Shown piece after piece: positions 8,197 through 17,829 of a stretch of 56,372 nt of DNA. The stretch is from an uncultured Shewanella sp. GTDB lineage: Bacteria > Pseudomonadota > Gammaproteobacteria > Enterobacterales > Shewanellaceae. Both the position numbers and the translations under genes were made by a program. The stretch's first letter is position 1, and each line of letters opens with the position of its first letter. The stretch is from assembly GCF_947495455.1 (NCBI RefSeq), contig NZ_CANLZC010000028.1, positions 1 to 56,372 on the forward strand. Reading direction: 5' to 3'. Below the pieces are notes generated by a model. That model searched no databases. It was not told the origin of the DNA and worked only from the letters and a program-made list of their open reading frames with translations.

Positions 8197-9921
8197 TTAA
8201 ATTATCCGTCTTAACCCACTCTGTGGGCGCCATTTAAACTGCTCTTTATTATGCTGATTTTCAACACTCACTTGAGTAAAACTATTAATACTAGAATAAG
8301 CTGAAAAAATTTGATTAAGTACCGCGCCAAACAAATACATATCACCAAGACAAGGAAAACCGTCAGGATCTAGCTTAATCTTCACATCAGAGCCTCGAAT
8401 CATCACCCCTTTATATAGCCGATTAACCGGCTCTATCCACACCTCTTTTATTGCCTCTGTTCTTTTCGTATTGGCCAAGACTTTTGCTCTATCTGCAGTA
8501 TCAATAAATACGTATAGCTTCAATAATGCCGTTAAGTTTTCAGCATCGGCTAATGTCAACTGATTCAAGTACAAATGTGATAATAAGCGCCAAAGCGTGT
8601 TCTTTCCTAATGGGCTTTCAATGGGAGCCGTTGGCGTGAGAATATTGGTAAACTCGACTAAGGCTGGCGACGACTCTGTCGGCAAACAAATATCACCAAA
8701 TTGTAACTTTTCAGGTAAAGAAGCATTAGAGCAGGTCACTTTTATTGATAGCATTTCTCGATTTATTTTTTCCTCTGACGCCGGATAAGCAACGGATAAA
8801 AAGACTTCTGATCCAAAATGTAATCTTGCTTTTCGTCGCCGAAGTGAATAAACAGGCACCAGCTCAGCTTGGGGATTAAACATAGTAAATGGCTGATAGA
8901 CACGCTCTTTAACACTTCCCTGCACAAAACCAACAACTTTATCAACCGCATAAACTTGATAGCCATCATGTCCACGGGTACTGGGCGTGATCTTATACTC
9001 TAAACGCTTATGATCCAGCAAAATACTGCTGGCATCGTGATTGAACAAATTAATTGCCGGCACGCAAAAAAGTAATAAATCATTGGTTGTAAATGAAACG
9101 TCATCCACGTCACTTTTCAACATCAATTCTATTGTAAAACCTTTTACGCCATCAAATTCCTTCAACCAATCTAGGCCTAATACATCGAAGAAGAGAAATT
9201 TTTGGGGTAATAAAAAATATTCTTGTAAAGAGCGAAAAGCAGGAAAGGAGTTCTTAGGATAGGGAAGCAAAGGTGAATCTTCAAAATCGGGAAATAATTT
9301 CAGATGATCTTTAACGCTTAAGGTGCGTTTGGCCCCGCCAGCCCTTAAGGCTAGCCCTCTGACTTTATTGTTTATCACCGAAAATTTATTCACTGCATGG
9401 TTATAGGAACCCGCAATATGAAATCGCAGCGACGACAGGTTTAAATCAGCCAAACTCCCCTCATCCACTGTAATATTAATGGAGAGTTTATTACCCTCTT
9501 TATTCACACTGCTGACATGTAAAGGGTGTAAGGTGATCTCATCCGTTGTGGTAAATAAACAGCTCACCCCATCCACTTCTTTCGCTGCCAATTCAGTCCC
9601 AGACTTCACAGTCACAGTATCAGTGACACCACGTTTAGTATTAAAGCGCATTATCGTCGCTGAGGGTAAGGGGCGCAAATAATGAGGAAAAATAAGCTGG
9701 GTTAAACCATGGATCACCTCAGGGAAATCATCATCTAACCTTTCTTGTACTAACCCCGATAAAAACGCACTCCCTTCTAGCAAACGCTCGACATCAGGAT
9801 CGGCATATTGTCCAGCAAGCATGGGGGCTAATGCGGGATGTTTAAGTGAAAATTCTTTCCCTAACTCATGTAAATAAGATAATTGCTGTTGGTAATATTT
9901 ATTAATCACAATATTGCTCAC
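8197..9921 (-). CDS. tssF: Type VI secretion baseplate protein TssF (VasA/ImpG)
   Basis: Baseplate wedge component that together with TssG and TssK joins the contractile sheath to the membrane complex. The 574-aa product has the family N-terminus (YYQQQLSYLHELGKEFSLKHPALAPML), then DPDVERLLEGSAFLSGLVQERLDDDFPEV and LFPHYLRPLPSATIM, and a C-terminal IRGSDVKIKLDPDGFPCLGDMYLFGAVLNQIFS block. All are diagnostic of the DUF879/TssF family. It is the last gene of the minus-strand T6SS unit. TssG normally follows TssF immediately; here no TssG is present and the next gene on this strand is the unrelated ynhF-like gene. Confidence 0.95.
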   Translation of the reverse strand: MSNIVINKYYQQQLSYLHELGKEFSLKHPALAPMLAGQYADPDVERLLEGSAFLSGLVQERLDDDFPEVIHGLTQLIFPHYLRPLPSATIMRFNTKRGVTDTVTVKSGTELAAKEVDGVSCLFTTTDEITLHPLHVSSVNKEGNKLSINITVDEGSLADLNLSSLRFHIAGSYNHAVNKFSVINNKVRGLALRAGGAKRTLSVKDHLKLFPDFEDSPLLPYPKNSFPAFRSLQEYFLLPQKFLFFDVLGLDWLKEFDGVKGFTIELMLKSDVDDVSFTTNDLLLFCVPAINLFNHDASSILLDHKRLEYKITPSTRGHDGYQVYAVDKVVGFVQGSVKERVYQPFTMFNPQAELVPVYSLRRRKARLHFGSEVFLSVAYPASEEKINREMLSIKVTCSNASLPEKLQFGDICLPTESSPALVEFTNILTPTAPIESPLGKNTLWRLLSHLYLNQLTLADAENLTALLKLYVFIDTADRAKVLANTKRTEAIKEVWIEPVNRLYKGVMIRGSDVKIKLDPDGFPCLGDMYLFGAVLNQIFSAYSSINSFTQVSVENQHNKEQFKWRPQSGLRRII

Positions 9922-10059
9922 CTATCAAAACAGTCATTAAAAAGCTGAGAGCAGCCTGAGTGAAAAAATGCCATCCCTCATAACTTATTTTGCGAATTCA
10001 ACTTTCAACCATAAAATACTTCACTGATAAGATAAGCCAGTGAGATCCCCATCAAACAG

Positions 10060-10857
10060 TTAACGGCTAAAATTCACACTCAATGTGTTACCGCTATGGG
10101 ATACATGAGGTGCGCGAGACATATCAGACTCTCTTAACCACAACACGCTTCGAACAAAACCATCATATTGAATTAAAACTACTTTTTCTACAGGCCCTTT
10201 TTCAAAGCGCCAAATATTTTTCGTATCAATTCCCCAATTCCCTTGAATATCTAATACCCAAGCTTTTTTCTTATTCACAAAAAAGCCAGTCCACCTAACT
10301 TTTTGATAAGATAATTGAAATTGAATCGTATCCGCCTTATTCGATGCCTTATAAGACACGTTTGTCACATAAGCTCCTTGCTTAACCGGCGCTTTTCCTG
10401 CTTGCTCAGCCACTTTATCAGTGACTGTCGATGGCGCTTGCTGAGTCTCAGGCACAGATGCTGCGGGTTCACTAATGGTTTGTTGAGTCACTTCCTCTTG
10501 TTTAACCGCATTATTCATCGGTGCACTGGCAACACTTTCTTCTTTCACAGAATGGGTATTTTTCATCACATTCTGACCGAACTCACTATTGTGTTCAGAT
10601 GCCGTTTGTGACTCTGTTGGCGCCTGTTTGTCACTAGGCGTAATAAAAAATTGTGATTTTAATGCCTCATATTTTTCTGCCACAAAGCCTCTAAATTCCG
10701 TCCCCATACCCAATTGAGATTCGATAGCCGACTTTATAGGGATGGTATTTAACCGGTAGCCAGAGCCATAAATAGTGATAAAAACAGTACAGATTACGAC
10801 AAAAAACCAAACGCCAAATAATACCAATGACACCATACGTTCGTACGTTACTCTCAT
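10060..10857 (-). CDS. Membrane-anchored protein with AMIN-like C-terminal domain, T6SS-associated
   Basis: 265-aa protein with one N-terminal membrane helix (roughly residues 7-27), a low-complexity Gln/Glu/Ser/Ala/Val linker (about 80-165), and a folded C-terminal domain of about 100 residues. In that domain alternating strands, KKKAWVLDIQGNW, GPVEKVVLIQYDGFVRSVLWL and a final GNTLSVNFSR strand resemble AMIN domains, which bind envelope polysaccharide or assist envelope-machine localisation. Start chosen at 10857: GAGGTAACTATG gives a good ribosome site, and the tssM TAA ends 2 bases earlier. Its position between tssM and tssF suggests an accessory anchoring factor of the T6SS membrane complex. 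Similarity to AMIN is my reading of the pattern, not a search result. Confidence 0.6.
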   Translation of the reverse strand: MRVTYERMVSLVLFGVWFFVVICTVFITIYGSGYRLNTIPIKSAIESQLGMGTEFRGFVAEKYEALKSQFFITPSDKQAPTESQTASEHNSEFGQNVMKNTHSVKEESVASAPMNNAVKQEEVTQQTISEPAASVPETQQAPSTVTDKVAEQAGKAPVKQGAYVTNVSYKASNKADTIQFQLSYQKVRWTGFFVNKKKAWVLDIQGNWGIDTKNIWRFEKGPVEKVVLIQYDGFVRSVLWLRESDMSRAPHVSHSGNTLSVNFSR

Positions 10858-10859
10858 AG

Positions 10860-13800
10860 TTACCTCACTGAATCTACTGAACACTCGGCAATAGTCAATG
10901 GCACACTTAAACTATTACTTTTTGCCAGTGCGATAATCGGTACGCCACCATTAATCTTATAGCTCAAGGTTAACCACTTCATTCCCATTTGCGTCAACTC
11001 CTTCTCATGCACAGGAAAATCAGAGGGTATAAAGGTTTTCTGACCCGTTCTAAAATCAGTCAAAAACTGTTGAAAACCTAACTGTCCTGAATACGTCTTA
11101 GTGACATTCAAGCCATCGAAATTAACATCTAAAGTTGTGGTTCCACAATTGGAAGGATCCCAATTGAATGTCTGACTCGCATAAAAATTATAATTATCAA
11201 GTGAAATTTCGCCTGACGCGCATTGAAGCTTTAATGTCACAGATTTAGGTTTTAAAGTCGCACTTCCATTAATGCTCATAGGCACATTCGCTATTGTCAC
11301 ATTATAAGAACTTTGGACTTTCTGCTCTAAATAAGCCCCTCTCTCAACAAATTGAAAGAAGTCCGTTTTAAAAGGAATGGATAAACCTTGAAAAGATTTC
11401 GGATGCCAACCATCGGCACGACGCTCAACAAAGCCTTTTGCTGGACCATCAATAAACTTCGACAGTAACCCACCTTTAGTAAACAAACGTGACTCTTGTT
11501 CATCAGTGGGAATGTATTTTAAAGCACCATAAACATCACTTTCCCAATAATTTTGCAATGCACAAGCGGCTAACTCCATCTCAGCAGATAAGACAAATTG
11601 CACGCTATTTCGATAAATATCACCCGCATCAAATTGCGTATTTTTATCCTCTAAAATTCGATCTAAACTATCTGCCGCCATCATAGTTTGCGTAATAGGA
11701 GACTTAGGATCGCTATTGGATAAAACCTTTGACGCACTATTGAATGAGGCATTGATGGTACTCACATCAGGCACGATATCAGAGAGTCCCTTTTGAAATT
11801 GCTCATAAGCAAGAATACCGTCATTCACTCTCTTAAAATAAACAGGATCGGAGATGTTACTGACCGCACCAATGATGGCATTCACGCCTTTTTGAATATC
11901 TTTCGACTCATTCTCTTTTTTCTCCCAATAATCCTTAATAATGGCTTGAGATAACATTAAATCATCAAGATTAACGGAATAAATAGGCTGTATGGCTTGC
12001 AATTGTTCAAGCATTTTTTTCTGCATCAGCATATAAGGGTTATCTTTACTCGCCATGCGCTGCATGATCAATCTTTTATCTTCAAGAGTAAGGCCTTTAG
12101 TTGATACATTAAATTGCCGTGCAAAAGCTTGCCATTGCTGCACATATTCCGCGCCATATAAACTCCAAAAACGATTGATTTGCACTTCAACGGTTTTATC
12201 ATTACTGGTTGTCTTTAAAATCCTAATGAGTTTTTGAATCGCGCTATAGCCATCTTTGGTATAGGCCCCCGATAAAGAGCTATTAGATTTAAATGTTTGA
12301 GACCAAAAGTCAGCCGCTTCCACTGCCACAGAATTATGAGCCGATCCCGCCCAAGTGGTGATCCAATTCCAATCTTGACGATTTAACACCACATCGCTTA
12401 ACGCACTGCGCGTCGTTGAAGCCAAGTATTGCAAGGTCTCAGGATCCGTTTGCCACCCGATATATGCATCATACAAAAGGGCAAAAGTAGCCTGGTAAGA
12501 AATCTCAATCCCTAACAAACGCTTATCTAAGGTCATCCACTCTTGATAGCCTAATCCATCTTTTTCATGAGGGATTTGGCCCAACTTTTCTTCAATTTCT
12601 TTCAATCGCCAAGCGAGATGTACGATCGTATCACCCACAATAGGCGATGACGTTTCTTTTTCCACGTGTTTTAAATGAGAATATAAGATTTTATCCGTTG
12701 CAGGCAAGACAGAATCAGCAAAACGTTTCACCAAAAATGCTTTTGACTCTTTAATCGCGCGTTTCAGCGCCCAATCTAAACCAAACTGAGGAATAGGCCA
12801 ATTATTATAAGCCTGTTCAACATCCGTAATGGTACTGCGCAAGCTTCCCAAAGCCAGAATATCATCTAACACCTGACTATTAGGGGTTTTACTCGCTTGA
12901 ACTTGTTCCTGTAATTGCGCCATTAGCTCATGATCTTTCGAAAAATTCAAACTGGCAATGGCCACAAAACAAAAAGTTAATAATAGAAAGGTAACCAATG
13001 CGATATTGGCACTGATTGTCTTCCACCTTAAAAACTCTTTAATGGGTTTAAAGACATTACGATGGGTTGGTAACACACTAGAGAAAAAGTCATACAAAAA
13101 TAAACCACTGCCTTTATTCTCATCTTGAATGTCAATCCCTTCCACATCAGGCAGTAATTCACCAATAAATTGACTCTTTTCTTCACCTGGCTGAACCGCA
13201 CTGGAGAAATACAAGCCTTTCAATAACACCGCTTCATGGTATTTACCGCTACTAAAAGCGCTATTAATAAAAGTATTTAACGCGCCTTTTAAAGCGAATA
13301 ACTCAGAAGACAATAAAAAGCGTTCGCCACCTTTAATATCATCCAACACTAACAGGTGATTATCCACTTTATTGGTAATATCTGCGACGGCTTTATCCAC
13401 AAACCCTGTTATATCATCTGTATTTTCAGCCGTATAACCAAAAGCCTGTTTCTGATCATCAGCAGAGAGTTGCTCAGCAAAATCACAAAAGCCGTAAATC
13501 ATATCGGCTTTAGTCACCATCAAATAAACCGGAATGCGAGCGCCCATAATACGCATCACTCGATTAATTCGACCACCGATATGGCGTCCGTAGTCTCGTA
13601 ATGCTTGCTCATTATTATCGAGAAGTTTTTCAACGGGTAGAGTGATCACTAAACCATTTAATGGCTCTTTTTTTCGATATTTTAACAATAAGGCTAAAAA
13701 TTCAGACCACTCTTCATCATCTGATTTTTCCGTTAATGGCACAGCATAACGCCCCGCGGTATCAATGATAATGGCTTCTTCAAAAAACCACCAATCACAA

Positions 13801-14279
13801 TTTTGCGTATGCCTTGCGCCGTGAACAGGCCCGACACCAGAAAGAATGGACGTCAAACCAGAGCGATAAATCGCACTAGACTTACCCGAATCTGTTTCAC
13901 CAAAGACCACAAACCAAGGCAGAACATAGAGGGGGTTGCCTAAATTTTTTAACCTTGAATCCCTTAATGTATTAACGCCTTCCAGCCAGCGTTCTTGTAA
14001 TTGTAACTGTCTGAGCCTGTTTTCTTCTTTGGCCGATTCAATCAAACTGTTGTCATATTCAACAACTCGATTGACAAAAGCTCGCTCCCTATGCCTTAAA
14101 ATATAAACACGAATTAAATAAATTAAGCCAACAATGCCAGCAATTCCAGACAAAATGGCCGCGCCAATCCACCATGGCCACGCCTTTAATGAGACCAAAT
14201 AGAAAACGCCGCCAGACACAGCCACAATTAAGATAATGATGAATAGAACCTTTAATAAGGTCCATAAGAATTTCCTCAT
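10860..14279 (-). CDS. tssM: Type VI secretion membrane complex protein TssM (IcmF/VasK)
   Basis: Large inner-membrane subunit that spans to TssJ in the periplasm. The 1139-aa product has two N-terminal helices (about 8-30 and 36-60), a cytoplasmic NTPase-like domain with an intact Walker A GETDSGKS at 127-134 and family block NCDWWFFEEAIIIDTAGRYA (Walker B region), a third helix near residue 445, and a long periplasmic region ending in the TssM C-terminal beta domain. Length is typical. It starts at ATG after GAGAGGG. tssL lies upstream with a 98-base gap, and the AMIN-like gene is 2 bases downstream. Confidence 0.96.
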   Translation of the reverse strand: MRKFLWTLLKVLFIIILIVAVSGGVFYLVSLKAWPWWIGAAILSGIAGIVGLIYLIRVYILRHRERAFVNRVVEYDNSLIESAKEENRLRQLQLQERWLEGVNTLRDSRLKNLGNPLYVLPWFVVFGETDSGKSSAIYRSGLTSILSGVGPVHGARHTQNCDWWFFEEAIIIDTAGRYAVPLTEKSDDEEWSEFLALLLKYRKKEPLNGLVITLPVEKLLDNNEQALRDYGRHIGGRINRVMRIMGARIPVYLMVTKADMIYGFCDFAEQLSADDQKQAFGYTAENTDDITGFVDKAVADITNKVDNHLLVLDDIKGGERFLLSSELFALKGALNTFINSAFSSGKYHEAVLLKGLYFSSAVQPGEEKSQFIGELLPDVEGIDIQDENKGSGLFLYDFFSSVLPTHRNVFKPIKEFLRWKTISANIALVTFLLLTFCFVAIASLNFSKDHELMAQLQEQVQASKTPNSQVLDDILALGSLRSTITDVEQAYNNWPIPQFGLDWALKRAIKESKAFLVKRFADSVLPATDKILYSHLKHVEKETSSPIVGDTIVHLAWRLKEIEEKLGQIPHEKDGLGYQEWMTLDKRLLGIEISYQATFALLYDAYIGWQTDPETLQYLASTTRSALSDVVLNRQDWNWITTWAGSAHNSVAVEAADFWSQTFKSNSSLSGAYTKDGYSAIQKLIRILKTTSNDKTVEVQINRFWSLYGAEYVQQWQAFARQFNVSTKGLTLEDKRLIMQRMASKDNPYMLMQKKMLEQLQAIQPIYSVNLDDLMLSQAIIKDYWEKKENESKDIQKGVNAIIGAVSNISDPVYFKRVNDGILAYEQFQKGLSDIVPDVSTINASFNSASKVLSNSDPKSPITQTMMAADSLDRILEDKNTQFDAGDIYRNSVQFVLSAEMELAACALQNYWESDVYGALKYIPTDEQESRLFTKGGLLSKFIDGPAKGFVERRADGWHPKSFQGLSIPFKTDFFQFVERGAYLEQKVQSSYNVTIANVPMSINGSATLKPKSVTLKLQCASGEISLDNYNFYASQTFNWDPSNCGTTTLDVNFDGLNVTKTYSGQLGFQQFLTDFRTGQKTFIPSDFPVHEKELTQMGMKWLTLSYKINGGVPIIALAKSNSLSVPLTIAECSVDSVR

Positions 14280-14377
14280 TAAATGCCCTCTCGTGTTGGT
14301 AAACTAGTAAAGTACATATTTATCGCATATGGTTGAATATAAATAACAAGACTCATCTTATTCTGCCCCCATAAAGA

Positions 14378-15037
14378 CTAAACTAAGTTAAATAGCAGAA
14401 CTTGATACAATATAAAGATAAGTGCTGAGCCCAAAACAGCACTCAAAATCAACATCAACATAAAAAAGTCTAACCAACGCCATTGAATTAAAGGCTGACT
14501 TTTATCCACTTTCGACAGTGTATTAAATAATGCCCCTTCTGTGTCTGGCGCCAAAGCTTCTACGACATTTTTCTTAATGGACAATAACTCTTTTTTATCA
14601 CTTTCAAAATATTTACCTTCCACTCCCATCGTTAAACAACGAGCATAAACATGGAGTACATTCTTGATGGCTTGTTTCGAATAGGCGTCATTGGGTGTAT
14701 CATCAATAGCATAAAACTGACTTAAGATATTATCTAATCGGCTAAAAAATTCTTCACCACCACAATGTGTATTAAAAAATCGTGCTTGTAATGGCACCCA
14801 AGGTTGGGATTTTGCCCACTCAGACAAGAGTAATTTCTCATCAGCCCAAGTGTAGATAGCGAATTTCGCATCATCAAAAAAGTCATCTCGACTAAACAAC
14901 TTCTTGGCTTCTTTATCAGCCTTTTCTCTATAAGTATCTAAATACTCGGCAATGTCATTTTCAGGAATACTATATTGACCATTATGTACAGACAGAACTG
15001 CTGACATAAAGGGTTGATAGATACTTAATATGTCCAT
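14378..15037 (-). CDS. tssL: Type VI secretion membrane complex protein TssL (DotU/VasF)
   Basis: Cytoplasmic DotU domain with a single C-terminal membrane helix, partner of TssM. Family blocks seen: DDAKFAIYTWADEKLLLSEW, WVPLQARFFNTHCGGEEFF, then ARCLTMGVEGKY. The tail anchor is FFMLMLILSAVLGSALIFIL near the end. The reading frame extends 12 codons further upstream, but the ATG at 15037 has a proper ribosome site (CGAGG) and lies 2 bases after the tssK stop, so I use it (219 aa). There is no OmpA-like peptidoglycan-binding extension, so anchoring may be provided by another protein such as the AMIN-like product. Confidence 0.95.
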   Translation of the reverse strand: MDILSIYQPFMSAVLSVHNGQYSIPENDIAEYLDTYREKADKEAKKLFSRDDFFDDAKFAIYTWADEKLLLSEWAKSQPWVPLQARFFNTHCGGEEFFSRLDNILSQFYAIDDTPNDAYSKQAIKNVLHVYARCLTMGVEGKYFESDKKELLSIKKNVVEALAPDTEGALFNTLSKVDKSQPLIQWRWLDFFMLMLILSAVLGSALIFILYQVLLFNLV

Positions 15038-15039
15038 AA

Positions 15040-16413
15040 TTAGCCTCGAGTGACGTAAAGTGTTGCTTGGCAATCAGCATCACTAACCCAATACATACTT
15101 AACTTCTTATCGTCTCGAACCGCATTCCACAAAGGAGAAGAGACATCAATTTCGCAATACACACCTTGCTCATTTTGCGGTAAGCTCATAGGCCTGTCTT
15201 CAAGCAGTTTTAGCGGGATCCCTGAGACAGCATGCGCCAATAAAGAGGATAATGATCCGGTAGAGGATAAACGGATCATGCGAGATAATTGTTCATTAAA
15301 CTGTGATTCTGTCACGCCAGTAAAGAGAATACAGTAGCGATACTCTTCTTTCAGTGAACCATCGGGTAATGAAAGAGACCAAATCCCTTTTTGCTCCTTA
15401 AAAGGAAGTACATACTCGGGGCCCACCATAATGCCCTGTAAAGAGCGATCAATTTGCTCAACCAATATAGAAAAAACATAATTGAGTTCAGTATGTTTAT
15501 ACTGAGGCCAACGCTGATTAAGTTCATCATCCGCCACTGAAATATCAACAATAAAACTACTCATTTCAGCGACAATTTCACATAAAGCTGACCACACATC
15601 GCGAGGATGAATGACAGGGGTTTCAATCACATTCTGTATTAGCCAAGCACATCGATTAAGAGAACGAATAGCCAACAAAATTTCATATTGACCTTGAGCA
15701 CTTTGTTGGCCGAGTGTATTAGGCTGTTTAAAACGCTCTAATTGTCTCGCTCTAGAGACGACTTTGGCACTCACTTCTTCCAATAAGTGATCTAAACGTG
15801 GCCACAGTCTTGCGTTGACTAAAGGAGGAATAAAGGATTTATGAAAACGAATGTCATTACCATCTTGTTCTAAAACCGCAATGGGCATAAGCATATAATC
15901 ACCTGCCGCTTCGATTTCATCTTCCCAAAAAAACTTCAATAGATATTTTAAGGGTTGAGTATGACCTTCAACCCCACTTGAATATAAGTCGGGCACGGTT
16001 TCAGGCGTTTCATTCACAATAAAACGAGTATCCAGTGTGGGCGATAAAGCTGAGTCATCAACCTCAACAACATTGCTTCTTTCGCTATCCCATTGTTTTA
16101 AACCTAAATAAACCTTAAAAGATTGTCCCGTTTTTACCCACTCATCATCAAAATAACGTGAAATGACTTCCGCATTATCAGGAATACTGCACAAAGAACC
16201 ATCTTGAAAAAGGATTTCGCCACTGGAAAGCACCAAACGCTTATCCAATAATGCATTAGACTGTATTTCTAAGGACAGCACCCCCCACATGTCATTATGG
16301 AGTAATTGGGCTGTTCTTGACATTTTTTGCTGATGAAATTGAGACTCCAGCTGGAAATGTTGTGGCTGTAATAATAAGCCCTGATGCCAGTAAACCTGTT
16401 TATTCACTTTCAA
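15040..16413 (-). CDS. tssK: Type VI secretion baseplate-membrane adaptor TssK (VasE/ImpJ)
   Basis: Trimeric adaptor linking the baseplate to TssL/TssM. The 457-aa product shows the hallmark N-terminus VYWHQGLLLQPQHFQ and the central SARQLERFKQPN-like and LLAIRSLNRC segments, with a C-terminal receptor-like domain that includes CEIDVSSPLWNAV. Length is normal. It follows tssJ by 9 bases and precedes tssL by 2 bases, so J-K-L are probably translated from one message. Confidence 0.96.
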   Translation of the reverse strand: MKVNKQVYWHQGLLLQPQHFQLESQFHQQKMSRTAQLLHNDMWGVLSLEIQSNALLDKRLVLSSGEILFQDGSLCSIPDNAEVISRYFDDEWVKTGQSFKVYLGLKQWDSERSNVVEVDDSALSPTLDTRFIVNETPETVPDLYSSGVEGHTQPLKYLLKFFWEDEIEAAGDYMLMPIAVLEQDGNDIRFHKSFIPPLVNARLWPRLDHLLEEVSAKVVSRARQLERFKQPNTLGQQSAQGQYEILLAIRSLNRCAWLIQNVIETPVIHPRDVWSALCEIVAEMSSFIVDISVADDELNQRWPQYKHTELNYVFSILVEQIDRSLQGIMVGPEYVLPFKEQKGIWSLSLPDGSLKEEYRYCILFTGVTESQFNEQLSRMIRLSSTGSLSSLLAHAVSGIPLKLLEDRPMSLPQNEQGVYCEIDVSSPLWNAVRDDKKLSMYWVSDADCQATLYVTRG

Positions 16414-16422
16414 ATGGTGACC

Positions 16423-16995
16423 TCACTTACTGTTTTTTTTAACTTTATCATTTTGACGTAATGTATCTTCATTAAAGGTCAAAGATACAGAGAGTACTTC
16501 GGGGGTATACCAATCTTTAGACCACCACCACATACCCGTTTCAGATTTCTGTACTGGCACATCATAAATCGCTGTCGTATTGGATCCTTTATTGGCATAG
16601 CCCGCCACCACAGCAAAAAATTTCGTTTTATCGAAACGATCAAAACTGCCTATCCATTTTGAATCAGGTTGTAAAAAAATACGTTCACTTTGCGTCACAC
16701 TGTTATCAAAACGATTGCAGGCCAACATAATATTGATACCATTAGCCGTTGAAGCATATTCGACAAATTTCGCCTTATCAGAAAGCTGATAGACACATAC
16801 CATTAAGCTGTGAGCTTGTCCGTCATACCAGTTCAATTTATCCGTTGATGAAACACTCATTTTTATTGCTTTAGGTTGCCACTGCCACTTTATTGCATCC
16901 GGACTAGAGGCAGGTGTACCAGCCGTTTGCGGTTTAGGCTCACTGGCGCACCCCACCAAGAATATTGAGATAAAAAAAATGAGGTATCGATACAT
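16423..16995 (-). CDS. tssJ: Type VI secretion outer-membrane lipoprotein TssJ (VasD)
   Basis: 190-aa lipoprotein with signal peptide MYRYLIFFISIFLVGC, lipobox LVGC and the lipidated Cys at residue 16. The mature part is a small beta-sandwich of TssJ type: LNWYDGQAHSLMVCVYQLSDKAKF, a loop with SERIFLQPDSKWIG, and a D-x-T-K-F-F-A-V-V-A-G-Y strand. It anchors the TssM periplasmic domain at the outer membrane. Ribosome site AAGGA lies 9 bases before the ATG. It is the first of the core membrane-complex genes in this unit. Confidence 0.92.
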   Translation of the reverse strand: MYRYLIFFISIFLVGCASEPKPQTAGTPASSPDAIKWQWQPKAIKMSVSSTDKLNWYDGQAHSLMVCVYQLSDKAKFVEYASTANGINIMLACNRFDNSVTQSERIFLQPDSKWIGSFDRFDKTKFFAVVAGYANKGSNTTAIYDVPVQKSETGMWWWSKDWYTPEVLSVSLTFNEDTLRQNDKVKKNSK

Positions 16996-17043
16996 AATAC
17001 TGTTCCTTAAAATATTATTTCTACATCGAGTCTTGTAACATGA

Positions 17044-17805
17044 CTAAAAATAACACCGATACAAGTCTGCATTCTCATTCTTAATCGGGCTTTCGCCAAA
17101 TAACATCGACTCAGGGATCCCTTTAATTCGAATATAATAACTCTCTCCCGCAGCTAACGGGTTTTCGACACCCCAGCCAACAAACTCAATGCCATCCACT
17201 TCCAATTTCATTCCCTTGTAAGGATAAGACAAGATTGCCTTTTGTGGTAGTTTACCTGAAGGCCCCACACCGTGAGCATCAATCTCCGCTCCGTTGAGTG
17301 CAACCATAGCACCTGACCACTCTTGATTCATAGGGCCCACTTCAAACCAAGTTCCCACTCCCATCATAGCATGGCAATTAAGTCGATACTCAGGCTCAAT
17401 CACAGGTAAAGCCTTAGTAGTAGAGGCTAACACTTTTACACCTAAAACCGCGCTACTGACAAATTCACACGCAGAAATATATGTCGATGCCGACACAAGA
17501 TCCGTTTGCGCGATGCCAGTAATAAACACAGGAAAAGCATCCCCTTTCAACAGCCTTATTTGCATTAAAGTCAAATTCAATGAAAAACGATTCTGTGCAT
17601 TATTTAATGATGCTGGAGACATCAAAATAACCCAAACATCTGCTGTTTTTAATTCTTCAGTGGGCAGTTCCCACCCTTTTTTATCGTCATATTCAGGCCA
17701 AAAATGACCGCTCACATCCAAACCATATTTATGCAGCGCAGTAAACGTCGCTTTAGAGGCAGCTTCATCCCTATCAAATGCACTGATCCAAACTTTTTTT
17801 TTCAT
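17044..17805 (-). CDS. T6SS-associated protein with TIR-like N-terminal domain
   Basis: 253-aa soluble protein. The first ~115 residues look like a TIR or TIR-like flavodoxin fold: VWISAFDRDEAASKATFTALHKYGLDV (strand A, alpha-A), WELPTEELKTADVWVILMSPASL (a sensor/box-2-like strand before a helix), then MQIRLLKGDAFPVFITG. I see no clear catalytic Glu of the NADase type in the expected helix after MSPASLN, so enzymatic activity is doubtful. The C-terminal half is beta-rich with GVGTWFEVGPMNQEWSGAMVALNG and ends in YYIRIKGIPESML. It sits between the PAAR-like gene and tssJ. It could be an effector, an adaptor or a self-association module. The domain call is by pattern only. Confidence 0.5.
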   Translation of the reverse strand: MKKKVWISAFDRDEAASKATFTALHKYGLDVSGHFWPEYDDKKGWELPTEELKTADVWVILMSPASLNNAQNRFSLNLTLMQIRLLKGDAFPVFITGIAQTDLVSASTYISACEFVSSAVLGVKVLASTTKALPVIEPEYRLNCHAMMGVGTWFEVGPMNQEWSGAMVALNGAEIDAHGVGPSGKLPQKAILSYPYKGMKLEVDGIEFVGWGVENPLAAGESYYIRIKGIPESMLFGESPIKNENADLYRCYF

Positions 17806-17829
17806 GAATTATCCCCTAAAACACGTTAT

